A stretch of DNA of 64,000 nt from Asterias rubens (taxonomy: Eukaryota; Echinodermata; Asteroidea; Forcipulatida; Asteriidae): positions 62,001 to 126,000 of the forward strand of contig NW_022985697.1 in assembly GCF_902459465.1 (NCBI RefSeq), written 5' to 3'. Positions 1 through 11,531 of this stretch are shown here, piece after piece (the stretch's first letter is position 1; every line of letters starts with the position of its first letter). A model generated the notes under the pieces. It had not been told where the DNA came from and ran no database searches. It saw only the letters and a program-made list of their open reading frames with translations. The position numbers and the translations under genes were made by a program.

Positions 1-2650
1 CCAATCAATGGATTATTATCCGAGAGACTCAGATGAATCAGATTAGGCATGTCACTCACTGACTCAGCAATGGGCTCCATATCACCACCTGTCAGAGAGC
101 ACCCTTTCAATGACAGTTCCTTAAGTTGGTTCATTTTCTTCAAATACAAAGCCCACAATGATGCACAGCCACCCAATGTGGAATTATACGATATGTCCAG
201 AGTTTGAATGTCCCTTAGTGCCACAGCAATGGGTTCTACATCTGTATGTCTCAATTTGCAAATGGTCAAATTTGCAACTTTAAGGTGTCTCATTCTCTTC
301 AAATGTAGAGCCCACATCTCAGCACAACCACCCAAGTCTTGATTCCATGACAGATCAAGATGAACCAGAGTTTGAATGTCACTCAGTGCCACAGCAATGG
401 GTTCAACATCTTTATCTCTCAATGAGCAATTACCCAAGTCCACCTCCTTAAGGTGTCTCATTCCCTTCAAATGAAGAGCCCACATCTCTGCACAACCTCC
501 CAAGCCTCGATTACCATACAGTCTAAGATAACTCAAAGTAGGCACACCACTCAATGCCATAGCAATGTGCTCAATATCTGTACCTTCCAGGCAACAGTCT
601 ATTAAATAAATAGAACGAAGGCATTCCATTTTTCCCAATTCGGGACCCCAAGTGGATGCACAGCCACCCAATGCTCTACTCTTACTTACATTTAGAACAA
701 TCAGAGTGTCTTTCATTGACTTGGCAAAGGGTGACACATCTTGAGCCACCAGTTTGCATGAAGTCAAGTGCAGGGTTAATAAGCACTTCAATTTCATCAA
801 TTGAGGAGCCAACAATGACACAGAGCCACCTAAGGTTTCATTCCCTGAGAGGTCTAGCTCAATCAATGTTGATGGACTTGCCAATGATGATAGGATTTGA
901 TCAGTATTGGCAACAGTTAATGAGCTGCTCTTCAGAGACAGACGTTTTAAATTAGTCATTAGCTTTATTGACGTTGCCAAGACTTCAACAAACCTGTGTA
1001 AGTTAAAGTTAGACACATTCAGTGTCTTAACCTCTGAGAAGTAATCATTTCCTCTGCAGAGGGCTGCCACTTGCTTCAGAAAATGAAAGAATGCATTTGT
1101 ACTATCATTATTCCATTTAGAAATGTCAATATCATCAGTCAGAATTGAACGGATAACATTTTCTGGTGGCAGTTCCTTTGACTGACTCTCAAAATAATAA
1201 ACAAGGACAAGTTGCGGATTTCTGTGATGAATCTTTTGTAAAATACGATTTGTGCATGCCACGTTTTCTCCACAACAAAATTGGAGCAGTTTCTCATAGC
1301 GAGAACAGCAAGAATAATCTGTCAACTTACCAGCTACCTGATTTAGGATTCTGTCATATTCCTCGGTATTTATCAAGCTTTGCCAGTACAGCGCTGCACA
1401 ATACTCCAAAAACAGGTGGTGTATAAAAGACACTCTTTGATAGGTATCAAGCCCATCGATGACCCTCTCACTAGTGAGGACACCTGCTTTCATCGCTTCA
1501 TCTAACGCACTCTTTTCAAAGTCCCCTTCTCTAAAGGCAAATGACCGATCTCTCGAAATCAGGCAATCTAGAGCAACCTTTCCAACTCTAATCAAAACTT
1601 TAGATATTTCATTTTCTTTGATGTTTCTTTCTTTTCTTTTGAATATGTATTGAAATGCACTTTTGTACAGTCGTGTCATTGTGTCAGGGAGAGTGTTCTT
1701 TTCATCCCATAGCAAGCACATCAGCAGCAGTAGCATGGGACTCTCTGCCAAATCAGACAATATATCTGAGAGTTCTATCTGCTTCATAAGTCTCCTAGCC
1801 TTGTCATGATCCTCAGTGAAGAATTTGTTCACATATTCCTTTATATTTGTGTTGGAAAAGCCCTTAACTCTCACATGAGCATAGGGCTTTTTAACCAATG
1901 ATTTGTTGACTAATTTGTCAAGGGGAGGGCGAGATGTAATAACTACCCAACATTCTGTGTACTGTGTTTTACTAAGAACTTTGAGAATTGAACCAAATGA
2001 GGATGTGTCAAGCGTAGCAATTTTAAATTCATCAAATCCATCCAAGAGAATCAATACTTTGTCTTGGTTCTTGTCAATAAACTCTTCCAAAGCAGATGCA
2101 TCCAAAGAGTCTTTGGCAACAAGTTGATGACCGATCGCTTCTGTTAAGTTGGAGGCTTGTTTTATTGAGCGCATTTTTAAAACAAAAACAAGTTCAAACT
2201 TATTGAGTGTCTGACAGGTACCCAATGCCCAATCATAAGCAATTTTGTCAACTAGGGTTGTCTTGCCAATTCCTGCCGATCCACTGACAACGATACGTTT
2301 GATTGGAATTCCCTCCTTGTGTGTCTGAAATTTGAAAATCCCTTCATATGATTCTATCTTACATTTGATGGGGTTACCCTCCCTTGTCTCAGGCTGCATC
2401 TTTTCATATGTTTTTTTATCTGATTCCATTTCTTTATCTGATTTCATGTTATTTTCCTTTTTCCGAGGCTTTCTTCTTGTATGAGTTTGTTCAACTAAAC
2501 ATAGCGTTGTGAAGATGTCCATTATGTGCATCTTATCATCATCAACCCCTGGGAGCATCTGTACGTAGCTACCTGTAGTTTTGTACACTTTCTTCACCGC
2601 CTCTTCAACCTTTGATGCAACGGCTTTAACTTGCTCTTGGTCTGGTGTTC
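1..2650 (-). CDS. NLR copy 1: NACHT-LRR exon, open to window edge
   Basis: I translated the minus strand by hand from 2650 to base 1 and met no stop, so this is an intact coding exon whose 3' end lies outside the window. It starts after a splice acceptor (CTACCAACAG, then GAACACC) in phase 1. A short lead-in is followed by Walker A (GSAGIGKTT, about exon residues 123-131), Walker B (VLILLDGFDE, about 198-207) and the sensor-like VITSRPP. A helical region with a histidine/LEYC motif follows, then leucine-rich repeats in roughly 54-residue double units (LGGCA..WA..LK.M..L / D.EPIA.ALS). The family uses NACHT for nucleotide-dependent oligomerisation and LRRs for sensing, normally in the cytosol. 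Relative to copy 3 it has an extra lysine-rich insert just before Walker A, containing a partial duplication of the TREGNPIK stretch. No death-fold domain is encoded in this exon. Confidence 0.88.
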
Positions 2651-2744
2651 CTGTTGGTAGATTATAAAAATTCAAAGTTCCTTTGATTATAATTACTCCA
2701 ATCACAGAATTTAAGTTTCTTTAGTGAACTGTACATATAAACAC

Positions 2745-3431
2745 GTAGTTCTGTATCGCATTTGATGGGATTACTCTCCCTTGTCTCAGGCTGCATCTTT
2801 TCATATGTTTTCCTCCTCATTTCAAAGTGGAACATTTTTCTATCTGATTCCATGTTGTTATTCTCTTTTCAAGGCTTCCCCCTTGTGTAAACTTGTTTAA
2901 CTAAACAGCTTTTTGTTATACCTCAGTAACAAATTTTGAGGTTTGATTAGGCGAGAATCAATCACGTGATGTAATACAAAAATGTATATACCATGGCTAA
3001 GGATGCGCGCTACGCATTTTGCGTAGCGCACATCCTTTGTACAAAACAGCCGGTTCAAAGGAACAGCCGGTTCGAGGGAACAGTGAAGAATTGTTTCTTA
3101 TTTGATCAACTGTTTGTCTGCTTATAAAACCCTGCATACTTTGTCGAAATAATGTTTGAAGATGACAACAGAACTTTGAGAAGAGGAATAATAATGTAAT
3201 CAAGGTATAACAAAGCAAATGGCACCCTCGGCTTTGCCCCCTCGCATGTACAACACGCCATGGACCCCGTCTCAGCGTGAAACAATTGTATAGTGTAGAT
3301 GTACATGTGCATCTAATCATCATCAACCCCTGGGAGCATCTGTACAAAGCTACCTGTAGATTTGTGCACTTTCTTCACTGCCTCTTCAGCTTTTGATGCA
3401 ACAGCTTGAATGTTGTCAGGACTTGATGTTC
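2745..3431 (-). pseudogene. broken duplicate of the NLR copy 1 5' exon end
   Basis: Bases 3310-3431 repeat the start of the NLR exon, including an acceptor (TTACCCACAG, then GAACATC) and the peptide around STGSFVQMLPGVDDD. The codon after DDD is TAG instead of lysine. Bases 2745-2906 continue the similarity, matching about 2355-2506 (the KMQPETRE stretch). About 400 unrelated bases (2907-3309) separate the two parts. This is a tandem partial duplication, non-coding because of the stop and the interruption. Using this acceptor in place of the one at 2651 would end translation early. Confidence 0.75.
2999..3036. repeat. small perfect hairpin
   Basis: GGATGCGCGCTACGCA and TGCGTAGCGCACATCC form inverted arms around a short loop, inside the insertion that splits the duplicated NLR 5' end. 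It may be part of a small mobile element; no function is assigned. Confidence 0.5.
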
Positions 3432-3985
3432 CTGTGGGTAAGTTTTAAGAAATCAGAATTGCTTTCAATATAATTATTCCAATCGCAACATTTAAGCTTC
3501 ACTTAAATGTACATAAACACATAGTTCTGTAAATTCAACAACCATTGTTTAGCACAGTTTTCACCTTTAAAGTTCAAGTGAACATGTTTGAGCTGGACTT
3601 GGTTCTTTGGAAAATGGCCAGTGCAGTATATTCTTCATCTTTTTGTTGTTGCCAATTTTGTGTTTACCAACTGTTTGACAGTCATATTTAATGAGTATAT
3701 ATGACCTAAAGTGTCAAAACTTAGAATAAGTTTACGTGAATCTCTTTATTGGCATGAGTGTTTTACGCTACTTATTTTATCACGTACCATATACCGTAAG
3801 TTGATATAGTGAGATAGTTTTTTTTTAGGGTATGGCACTCGCATGATGAGCACCACATTTTTCACACATACAACCTCTTCCAAACTATTTTTAACATCAA
3901 AAGCAGACAACTGTTTCAAGAGCCTTTGATTTTGGTTTCCTTTTTAAACTAAAAACCTCTATGTTGTGATGAGTGTGTATAATAC

Positions 3986-4030
3986 CTGTTACATTCTGAT
4001 TGCCTGAATTTTTCTTTGTAGTTCTAGAAG
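3986..4030 (-). CDS. candidate 45-nt linker exon upstream of NLR copy 1
   Basis: On the minus strand a strong pyrimidine tract and acceptor (TGCTCTCTTCTTTGGTTCAG) precede 45 nt ending in AACAG before GTATTA. Read in phase 1 it is open, begins and ends in phase 1, and encodes a polar SRTTKKNSGNQNVT stretch. The phase matches the acceptor of the NACHT exon at 2650, so it can be spliced in without changing frame. This rests on splice signals and phase only. It is short and could be chance, though the matching phase of the neighbouring candidate at 4952-5008 supports it. Confidence 0.45.
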
Positions 4031-4540
4031 CTGAACCAAAGAAGAGAGCACAATGATGAAAGTGTTGTGCTTCAGCTTGTTGGTTAGGGTGAACTGTGTG
4101 AACACTAGATGATTGGTGGCTCAGATCGTGCTGAAGATCAGGTTTAATATCTGGTGACAGATAAAACTTCTACTTAAATTCACATTACAGTGAATGACAC
4201 TTATATTTGTAAACATATTTCCAGCTCTTCTACAACACTTAAATAAAGTATATAGGATTTGAGGCATTGCATGGTGAGGTATCAATGTATATTTGGTTTG
4301 CGGTAACACCATGTGTGTATCTACTTGCCAGGTAGAGTTGTTCTTAGGGAACTGTCTTGCTTTATTCTACTGCCGTGGAGTAGATAATCGGAGGTTCGGG
4401 AGTCTTCTCAGTTCTGAAAAGAACTGTCCTGCTTTTTAACTATTACCAGGGCGGGAGGTATAGAAATTAGACTGGACTACTACTTTAGCTTATAGGATCG
4501 TAATTAACTGTACTGCCGCGGAGTCAGTTCTGAAATTGGT

Positions 4541-4578
4541 CTCAACGTTTCGACTAGCTTGCTCTAGTCATCGTCAGG
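4541..4578 (-). ncRNA. hammerhead-ribozyme-like motif, possibly from a Penelope-like element
   Basis: The minus strand reads CTGACGA, one base, then arms GACTAG and CTAGTC around a short loop, then GAAAC. This resembles the hammerhead core (CUGANGA, stem II, GAAA). Such motifs are known from the terminal repeats of Penelope-like retroelements. One unpaired U between the core and stem II departs from the standard form. I found no Penelope reverse transcriptase nearby, so at most this is an orphan end. A chance or decayed motif is possible. Confidence 0.3.
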
Positions 4579-4951
4579 AGACTTAAATAAAGTAGTTTCC
4601 TATTAAAAAGTATGGAACCTTTCATGTATCCGAGGGCATTCTTGATTTCAGATTGTGCGTGATACTTTAACATCACGTCACAAACTATTAGTATTCCTCC
4701 TGGACAAGATCCCAGTCTATCGCAGGTTACTCCACAGCTCTCGCCGGTACCCACTGTGTACTCCCGGGTGGAGAGAAGCAAATATGATTTGAACCCTTAT
4801 TGTATAAATTACAGAATTTGGGTCCAGCGCCCTGGACTACTCGTGCACAAGTTCCTAATCACAGACTTTACAAAAGATGAATCACTGACTTCCAAATATG
4901 AAGCTTTTAATACCATAAATGCTCAAATCAAAATGTGAATTTATTTATTAC

Positions 4952-5008
4952 CTGTTTCATCTTGTGATAACTCCTTTGTCCCACTTTTCAAACCACGTTG
5001 TGGAGTAT
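4952..5008 (-). CDS. candidate 57-nt linker exon upstream of NLR copy 1
   Basis: The minus strand shows an acceptor (CAAATTCTTCCAG) and 57 open nucleotides ending GAAACAG before GTAATA. The exon is phase 1 at both ends and encodes TPQRGLKSGTKELSQDET, a polar linker-like peptide. With the 45-nt candidate at 3986-4030 it would extend NLR copy 1 N-terminally in frame. A related but out-of-phase sequence lies at 6621-6682. Evidence is splice signals and reading phase only. Confidence 0.5.
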
Positions 5009-5250
5009 CTGGAAGAATTTGGAACATTGAAGAATATTACAAAACATAAAGCGCAGCAATCAGCATTGTAGTTAGGGCAAATTACACAAGTTTGATTTGC
5101 TACAAAAAATCCAAACAGATATTTTTTGAAAATATTAGAATGATGATCATCTGAATCTATAAATTTGATGTTTTTAAATTTGTATTGTCTGTTAGACTTC
5201 CCATGCATCACAAACTAAATAAAAAGTAAAGTTTGTGACTCTACCTTTAA

Positions 5251-5766
5251 AGTCACCTGGAAATAGATTTGTTTTTCTTTCAAACATAAGAGTATATGCT
5301 TACGAACAATAAAACAATTTTTTAAAGTAATTATTGGTCACGATTTATATATTTAAAAAATATATAAAGTTGTTTGGGGGGCTGACTCCGCCTACCCCTT
5401 TTGTGACGTCAATCGAGGCAGACTTTGCCTGCAATGCATGTAGTAAACACACGTGCAAAGTACATGTACGTCCAAGTTGTGAGTTGGTACGTTTTTTTTT
5501 GTTTTTTTTTTAAACGTACAAACTCACGACTTGGTCCGTACATGTACTTTGCAATTGTGTTTATTCTACGCATTACAGGCAAAGTCTGCCTCGATTGACG
5601 TCACGAACAGCACCCTCTCGGGTCGGGGTCTACTCTTAAATTTGTAAATTACATAAGAACTGATTTTTTAAAACCTTAGTTAACTGTTTATTCACATCTT
5701 ACTCATCAAAACACATATATTAGTGGCAAAAGCTTAATTTTGAAAAAATACCACTTCCAGGTGACT
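5251..5766. mobile_element. palindromic MITE with TTAA target duplication
   Basis: The ends are AGTCACCTGGAA and TTCCAGGTGACT in inverted orientation, each flanked by TTAA (5247-5250 and 5767-5770). Inside is a large inverted repeat of roughly 95-bp arms (about 5403-5496 and 5510-5604) around a T-rich centre. A TTAA duplication is known for piggyBac and Kolobok elements. There is no coding capacity, so it is a non-autonomous fold-back element. Confidence 0.75.
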
Positions 5767-6620
5767 TTAAATTAATTAACTATCTGTTTAAACAAAATGT
5801 TTATAAATGTTTTAACTGTTTAACCATCAATGATTATCTACGACCCAAGAGATGTTAATTTTATACTACAATAAATTAATATTGTGACTGTACTTGCATC
5901 AACAATTGTTGTTTCTGCTCAAGACAAAACAAAAAAATAAATCACTCCAAAATTATCGGGATATCACATACAGTGAGCACAAACATAAAGGATGATTTGT
6001 TGCGCACCGGAATATTCCATTGTCAAATAGGTAGTATGTTCTAACCCCTTATTTTATCCCTCACTTTTATCAACAAAAGTACAAAATCAAATGACCTCAT
6101 GCATATAGTCTTATTATTGAAACTTTAACCCACAGAAATCGAAGGTTTGACAATCATGGTCTTGATGGATTGTTGAAAACTTTTTTAAGATGGTGTCTAG
6201 CCAGTTTTGTTGTCCGGGGTGTTTATATTTTGGATGACCCTAGCTCCATGGCCTAGCTCAAAAGCCATTTGGTTAATCTACCAGGAATTGAGAAGACACA
6301 TTAAGTTTACATGTCAGAATTTATTATTTGTTTTCTAGAGGCTTGGGGACTTAAAAATTAATCGTTGGGTATCTTTTGAATATTTAGCATTTAGCATTGG
6401 TTGCTACGAGAAGCTATACTTGTTGGTGTGACCATAAAGTCATTGCTGTCCGGTCAATTTTGATATGCTGCCACCTAGCGTCCCAAAAGTCTCTCTTTGT
6501 TTTGAATAAATTTTTTCACACTTTCTGTATTGATCAGACAACCTGTAAAATAAATTGTAGAAAAATTAATTATCCAATTTTAAATTTAAAAAATGGGGTG
6601 GGGGGGGGGGGAGTAGTTAC

Positions 6621-6682
6621 CTGTTTTCTTTCGTGATGAAATACCATGGCCCATCCTGTGTCTTCCTCACCACGTTGATTAT
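6621..6682 (-). pseudogene. possible decayed linker exon
   Basis: The minus strand has acceptor ATTTCATCAG and donor ACAG-GTAACT around 62 nt. The start (ATAATCAACGTGGTG) resembles that of the 57-nt exon at 4952-5008 (ATACTCCACAACGTGG). The length is not compatible with phase 1 at both ends, so splicing it in would shift the frame. It may be a decayed homologue or chance. Confidence 0.25.
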
Positions 6683-7709
6683 CTGATGAAATCATTTTAT
6701 AGGAGTGAATTACTGTTTGTTTTTCAGTACGGTTAAAGTATATCACTAAAGTATAACAGAACTTAAAAGCCAGTGTACTTGGTTCACCATAGTCACTTAA
6801 GGCCAAGTAAAAAAATAAAAATTTTTAGCGTCCCCGCCTGCTTCCTTTTTTTTAGAGGACTTTTATGTAACCTTTTTTTTTTAATGATTTTTTTTGTAAA
6901 TGAAAAAAAAAGAGGATATATTTTAATGGTCTCATCAAGAAAATACTTTGCTTAAAAAATGTGTCGGGCAGTCATTAAAAACAAAGAGTCCTCTTCCTTC
7001 CTTTTAAAAAAAAAAATGTTTTGTTTTGTTTTGTTTTGCTCAATGTCTTGTTGTTTTGTTTTGTTCAATGTCTTGTCCAGCATGTTTAAAATATTTATTG
7101 TGAGTTTGAACAGTAGAAGAAACAATGGATTTTTGAAATTTTTAAAAGAATGGTAGCCATCTTAAAAAAAACAAATAAAAAATAACAAGCCCCTCCTCCT
7201 CCCTGTTTTTTTTAGAAACCCTTACGCTAAACATGTTATTTTTTACACGGCCAGACATTGTTCATTTCACTCTAGTAGGGTTGTTTAAAATGAAATGTGG
7301 ATTGTTGCTGAACGGGAAAAAACAAAATGTCAACCTTGTTTTTCTTTAAATTTTGAAATGTACTTTCAAGGGAAAGCTCAACAATTGCTCTAAACCATCG
7401 AATGAGGGTAGTATAAAATGGGTGTTGTAATTTTTAAGTTATGACCGTTTATCAAAGTCCAATTAGACATGTTTTTGGTGGTCACTAGGGTTAAAGATGT
7501 ACCAAGTATTTTGTAATTGGACTGAATAGCGTGTAATGATTGTTAAACAATTTCTGTTTTGGTTGTGAGCAATTTTTGTTTTGGTTCCAAACTTTGAATC
7601 ACACTATTTGTGAAGGATGTGCAAGGCCCGGATCCTTAGAGTTCTCTCTGAAATAATTAGAAGTCAATGGACAAACAAGCATTTGAAAATAGCAACTCAA
7701 GACATTTAA
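6683..7709. other. AT-rich stretch without recognisable gene
   Basis: T- and A-runs, including TTTTG repeats near 7018-7070. I see no coding signal or bounded element. Confidence 0.6.
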
Positions 7710-7905
7710 AGGCAGTGGACACTATTGGTAATTGTCAAAGACTAGCCTTCACAGTTGGTGTTTCTCAACATGTGCATAAAATAACAAACCTGTGAAAATT
7801 TGAGCTCAATCGGTCATCAAAGTTGCGAGATAACAATGAAAGAAGAAAACACCCTTGTCACACTATGTTGTGTGCGTTTAGATGGTTGATTTCGAGACCT
7901 CAAGT
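7710..7905 (+). mobile_element. left half of the AGGCAGTGGACACTATT MITE family
   Basis: It begins AGGCAGTGGACACTATTGG directly after TTAA (7706-7709), the same end and flank as the complete copy at 51562-53611. The inner part (ACAAACCTGTGAAAATTTGA and onward) is also shared with that family. The opposite terminus is missing, so the copy is truncated or rearranged with the following direct repeats. Confidence 0.7.
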
Positions 7906-7907
7906 TC

Positions 7908-8275
7908 TATCACCTGACCCAAACCAACCAATCACATTGAATAGCTTGGGGCAGATGAGTTTCTTTTGTCGTTCACACCTTTGTACTTTGCATAGATGTT
8001 TGAATGACTAATACAAATTTTGTACCTGAACTTTAAGGAGTGTTATTTACTTTGTCTCGTACAGTCTATTGTAGGTCTCTATCATGTGATGTTTTTACCA
8101 AAATGTCCCCTGGAGAGGTGAATCTATCACCTGATCCAAACCAACCAATCAGATTAAATAGCTTGGGGCAGAATTTTCCACTAGTTGGGTTTCTTTTGTA
8201 GTTCACACCCTGGTACTTTGCATAGATATTTGAATGACTAGGCCTATATATAAAAGTTTGTATTTGAACTTTGAC
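7908..8275. repeat. two direct repeats, about 210 bp apart
   Basis: TATCACCTGANCCAAACCAA starts near 7908 and again near 8127. Each is followed by similar text through the shared TTTGCATAGATNTTTGAATG. No coding capacity is seen. Confidence 0.7.
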
Positions 8276-8372
8276 TATTGGACAGAGCTGTTGCCAAGGT
8301 GCGCTGTCAAGCAAGGAATCTATACACTAAAGCCCTAACTCCCAACCAGCCTTTTTTTTAACCTTCCCCAAT

Positions 8373-8569
8373 CCATCAATTTCCAACATGTATAGTGCTA
8401 TTGCTAATTCACTGGACCTCACCCATCAAACTCCAACAGTACATTTGCAATAGCAGTACCTAATCCATCAAAGTCCAACTGTTGGATATTGGTGGAGTGG
8501 GTATCCTTGGTACTGTGCAAAGAATATAGAGGGGGGTTTGGTGTTTACACAGCCCATCAAAATCCAACA
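8373..8569 (+). repeat. downstream subterminal motif array of the piggyBac-like element
   Basis: Four same-orientation copies of a CCATCAAANTCCAAC-like motif start near 8373, 8423, 8465 and 8554. Four more occur on the other side of the transposase at 11532-11684. Their presence on both sides suggests they are the subterminal arms of the element, possibly binding sites for its transposase (inference). A TTAA at 8359-8362 is a possible outer edge. Confidence 0.5.
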
Positions 8570-8711
8570 ACTCTTAGCAGTATTTTATTAGGTTTTTTTT
8601 TTTGTTTTTTGGGGGGGCTCAGACCAATTATGTGTTTATGGTGTCGCACATGTTCTGAGGTTCAGCGACTAAAACAGTTGCTGTTTCACATAACAATTGA
8701 ACATCACTGCC

Positions 8712-8747
<36 letters not shown>

Positions 8748-8815
8748 GTGGGGAATGAAGGAGACTTTGAATGAAGGAGACTTCGAATGAAGGAGACTTC
8801 GATTGAACGAGACTT

Positions 8816-11167
8816 CTACTCGGTAGTAGTAGTAGTGGTGGTGTCTTCGCTAGCCTGGTGGTATTTGATGAAGCACTGCCCTGGGCACAGGTTAACTCCA
8901 CACACTGGGCAGCCTCGTCTGGTCGTCTTTGGCTTACCGGACTTCGTCACGTTGTTTTTTTGACGACAGTACTTGCAGTAGCGGGCGTGTCTTCCTGGCA
9001 TCTTGTCCGAGAAGTGCCCCCTGATGTTGTGTGCCGGGACCGGTTGTGCACTTGATGATTGTCTTGCAGTCACCCCTCTAGCGTGTCCGTCAACGAGACT
9101 GGTAGCGATGGCCAGAGTGAACTGGGAGTGAGTCATCTTGTTCTCCACCTCCTCCCTGATGTTGTCACTATCACTGCTATCACTGCCATCACTGAGGGCT
9201 CCGGCTGGATGGTGGTGCTTGTAGCAAAGCCACGCGTTGACTCTGGCAACATCAACCAAGAAGTACAGGATGTTACGCCACCAGAACTGCGATTTCCGGG
9301 CGCAAGTATGGTAGGATCTTAGCTGGTCACCACGATCCACTCCTCCCATACACTTGGTGTAGTCCACCGCCTGAGGAGGAGCTGCAACTGTCTTCATCTT
9401 GCGGCGGCCAGTAGACGGGTCTGGACACCTACGTCTGAGGGTGTGGGTTACAGGATCCCTCCAGCCTTGGTGCGCTGATGAGAGGAGGGTCATCACTCGG
9501 CTGTCTTTCCAAGCGACGGCTGTCAACTGGCCATTCTGTCTGGTGTAGAAGGTACCCCTCGGAGCTTTTTGTAGGCGCTTCAACTTCAAACGGTTCAGGC
9601 TGGAAGGCTTTGTCGAGAAATCTGAAGGCAGACCTTTGCTGTTTCCTTTTACAGCCCCTGTGGTGATACACGTTCAGCTGATGTTTTGCACAGGCCATTG
9701 CTACGTCTGCCATCTTGGCAGGTCTATCACCATGCGGATGCACCATGAAGTTGAGGATGTACCCGCTGGCTGACTCGGCAATGGTGTAAATCTTGAAGCC
9801 CGCCCGGATTGGTTTGAGAGGCATAAAGAATTTCCGGACGCTAGCTTTGAAGCCTCTGTACTTAATCATTGCCTCGTCTAATCAGGGTTGAAGAGCTTTA
9901 GACAGGCGTGACGAACCTTATCCCACAAGGACTGCAGAGGGTAGAGGGGATGCTTCTTCTTTGTTGAGTATCGATGGGCCTTGTCGCGTATCAGATCTGG
10001 GTCCTTGGATGGATCAGCACAGGCCAAGTGCTCACTGATGGTGTCAAACCGGTGCCGTTTCATTGTGTTGGAGATGAGGGTGTTGCGAAGGCCGAGATGG
10101 GATGCCCAGTAATCCTTATAGTTGTTGATGCGGACGAGACCCATTAGCATATGGATCCCAAACCATGCCTTTACCTCTGGTAGGGAAGTGAGTGGTAGTC
10201 TCCGGGCTTTTAACTTGGTGTTAGTCCACTTGACGATCGATGTCAAGAGAAGTAGCGGAAAAAACTTCAAGAAGTACTTAACTGGTAATGACTTCTTCCC
10301 GAAAGTTGGGCCTCTTGGTTTTCTCCCCTTAAAACTGTGGACTTGGATATTCTCCAGATGGCGGGTCCAACCCTGGTCGTCCGGCGCATAGTCCCTCTGG
10401 TAGGCGGAGGGGGGATCAGGGTCATCGTCTGAGTCAACAGGGGCTGGTGTTTGCTTCTTCTTCTTCTTCTTCTGTTTCTTCTTGGAAGAAGTTGGTGGCT
10501 CGATGGAGTCTTCTCCCTCTTCCCCTTCCGTCTGCGAGCTGCAGGAATCAGCAGGTGGCACGTCCACCGAACACTCTCCCTCATCACCTCCTGTCTCAAA
10601 GCTGTCCCCTCCCGTCTGCGAGCTGTAGGAATCAGCAGGGGCCGGTGTTTTCTTCCTTGGCTTGTTCTTCTTCTTTTCCATCTTCTTGGAAGTAAATGGC
10701 TCGTCCACCGAATCCTCTCCCGTCTCGAAGCTGTCTTCGGCCTCAAAGCTGTCCCCACCACATTCGGCAGCCAGGGTGAAGGGTGAACTGCCTCTTGCCG
10801 CTGCAACAGCCTGGTCGAGGAAAGCTTCCTCCTCGCTCTCCGAGGTCTCCACCAGGGCTCTGTAAGACCTCCCCATCCTCATGCCGGCATCTTCCATGCT
10901 TGACCTGATGGCTGCTCTCAAGCGGCTGTTCTCTTCTTGGAGAAGTCTATCCATTCTAGCCGGGTCTTTGGAGGTGGGAAGGCGGGCCTTGCCTTTCCCC
11001 TTGCCTTTCCCCTTTCGTTTCCCCTTGCCTCCTCTCTTCTCTCCCGTCTCCTCTCCTTCATCTTTTTTCTCCTGCCGGGTCCTTCTCGAAGAAGATGACT
11101 GGACGAACATGTCTCGCTCTTCCACCGTCAAACTGAACTGAAGATTCTCCACCTCTCTACATGTCAT
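8816..11167 (-). pseudogene. decayed piggyBac-like (PGBD) transposase
   Basis: Three minus-strand open pieces collinear with a DDE piggyBac transposase. 11167-9878 (429 aa) has a long charged, low-complexity N-terminus and then the start of the catalytic core (LPEVKAWFGIHMLMGLVR). 9869-9429 carries DEAMIKYRGFK, the usual first aspartate motif. 9589-8816 has RGTFYTRQNGQLTAVAWKD, the third aspartate motif GGVDRGDQL and a cysteine-rich C-terminus (CKYCRQK...CPVCGVNLCPGQC). The frame changes between each piece. The expected second-aspartate motif (DNF.TS type) is not found in any frame between HPHGDRPAKM and the following GTVKGNSKG stretch, suggesting an internal deletion. The family cuts and pastes at TTAA. 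This copy cannot encode an active enzyme as it stands. Confidence 0.85.
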
Positions 11168-11531
11168 GGTGACTAGCTACCGGTTAGTCAATGTGTGACT
11201 GGGGATGAGCCTCAAGAAACAGCCACTTATATAGCCCTAGGTGTCTTAGTTATGGTAATTATTACATAAAATTACATAATACGTACTTACCATTTAAATA
11301 GAAATATTGTTGTTATATGACAATGCTATTAAAATTACAATAAATCATGTGATATTTAATTCACAGAAACTAGTCAACCCCGCACTTAAATGGTTGGGCC
11401 TGCCATTGTAAGAAACAATGGGGTCATCAATACACCACATGTACATCACATGCACACCACATGCCTTTATCAGTTGTTTTGACCACCTCCTTGCCCTGAA
11501 AACCCCCATCAGCCTAATACAATCAACCACT

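Noticed and set aside
10122-11141. Plus-strand frames opposite the piggyBac N-terminus
   Set aside because: Low-complexity Ser/Leu/Pro shadows of the charged minus-strand coding sequence.
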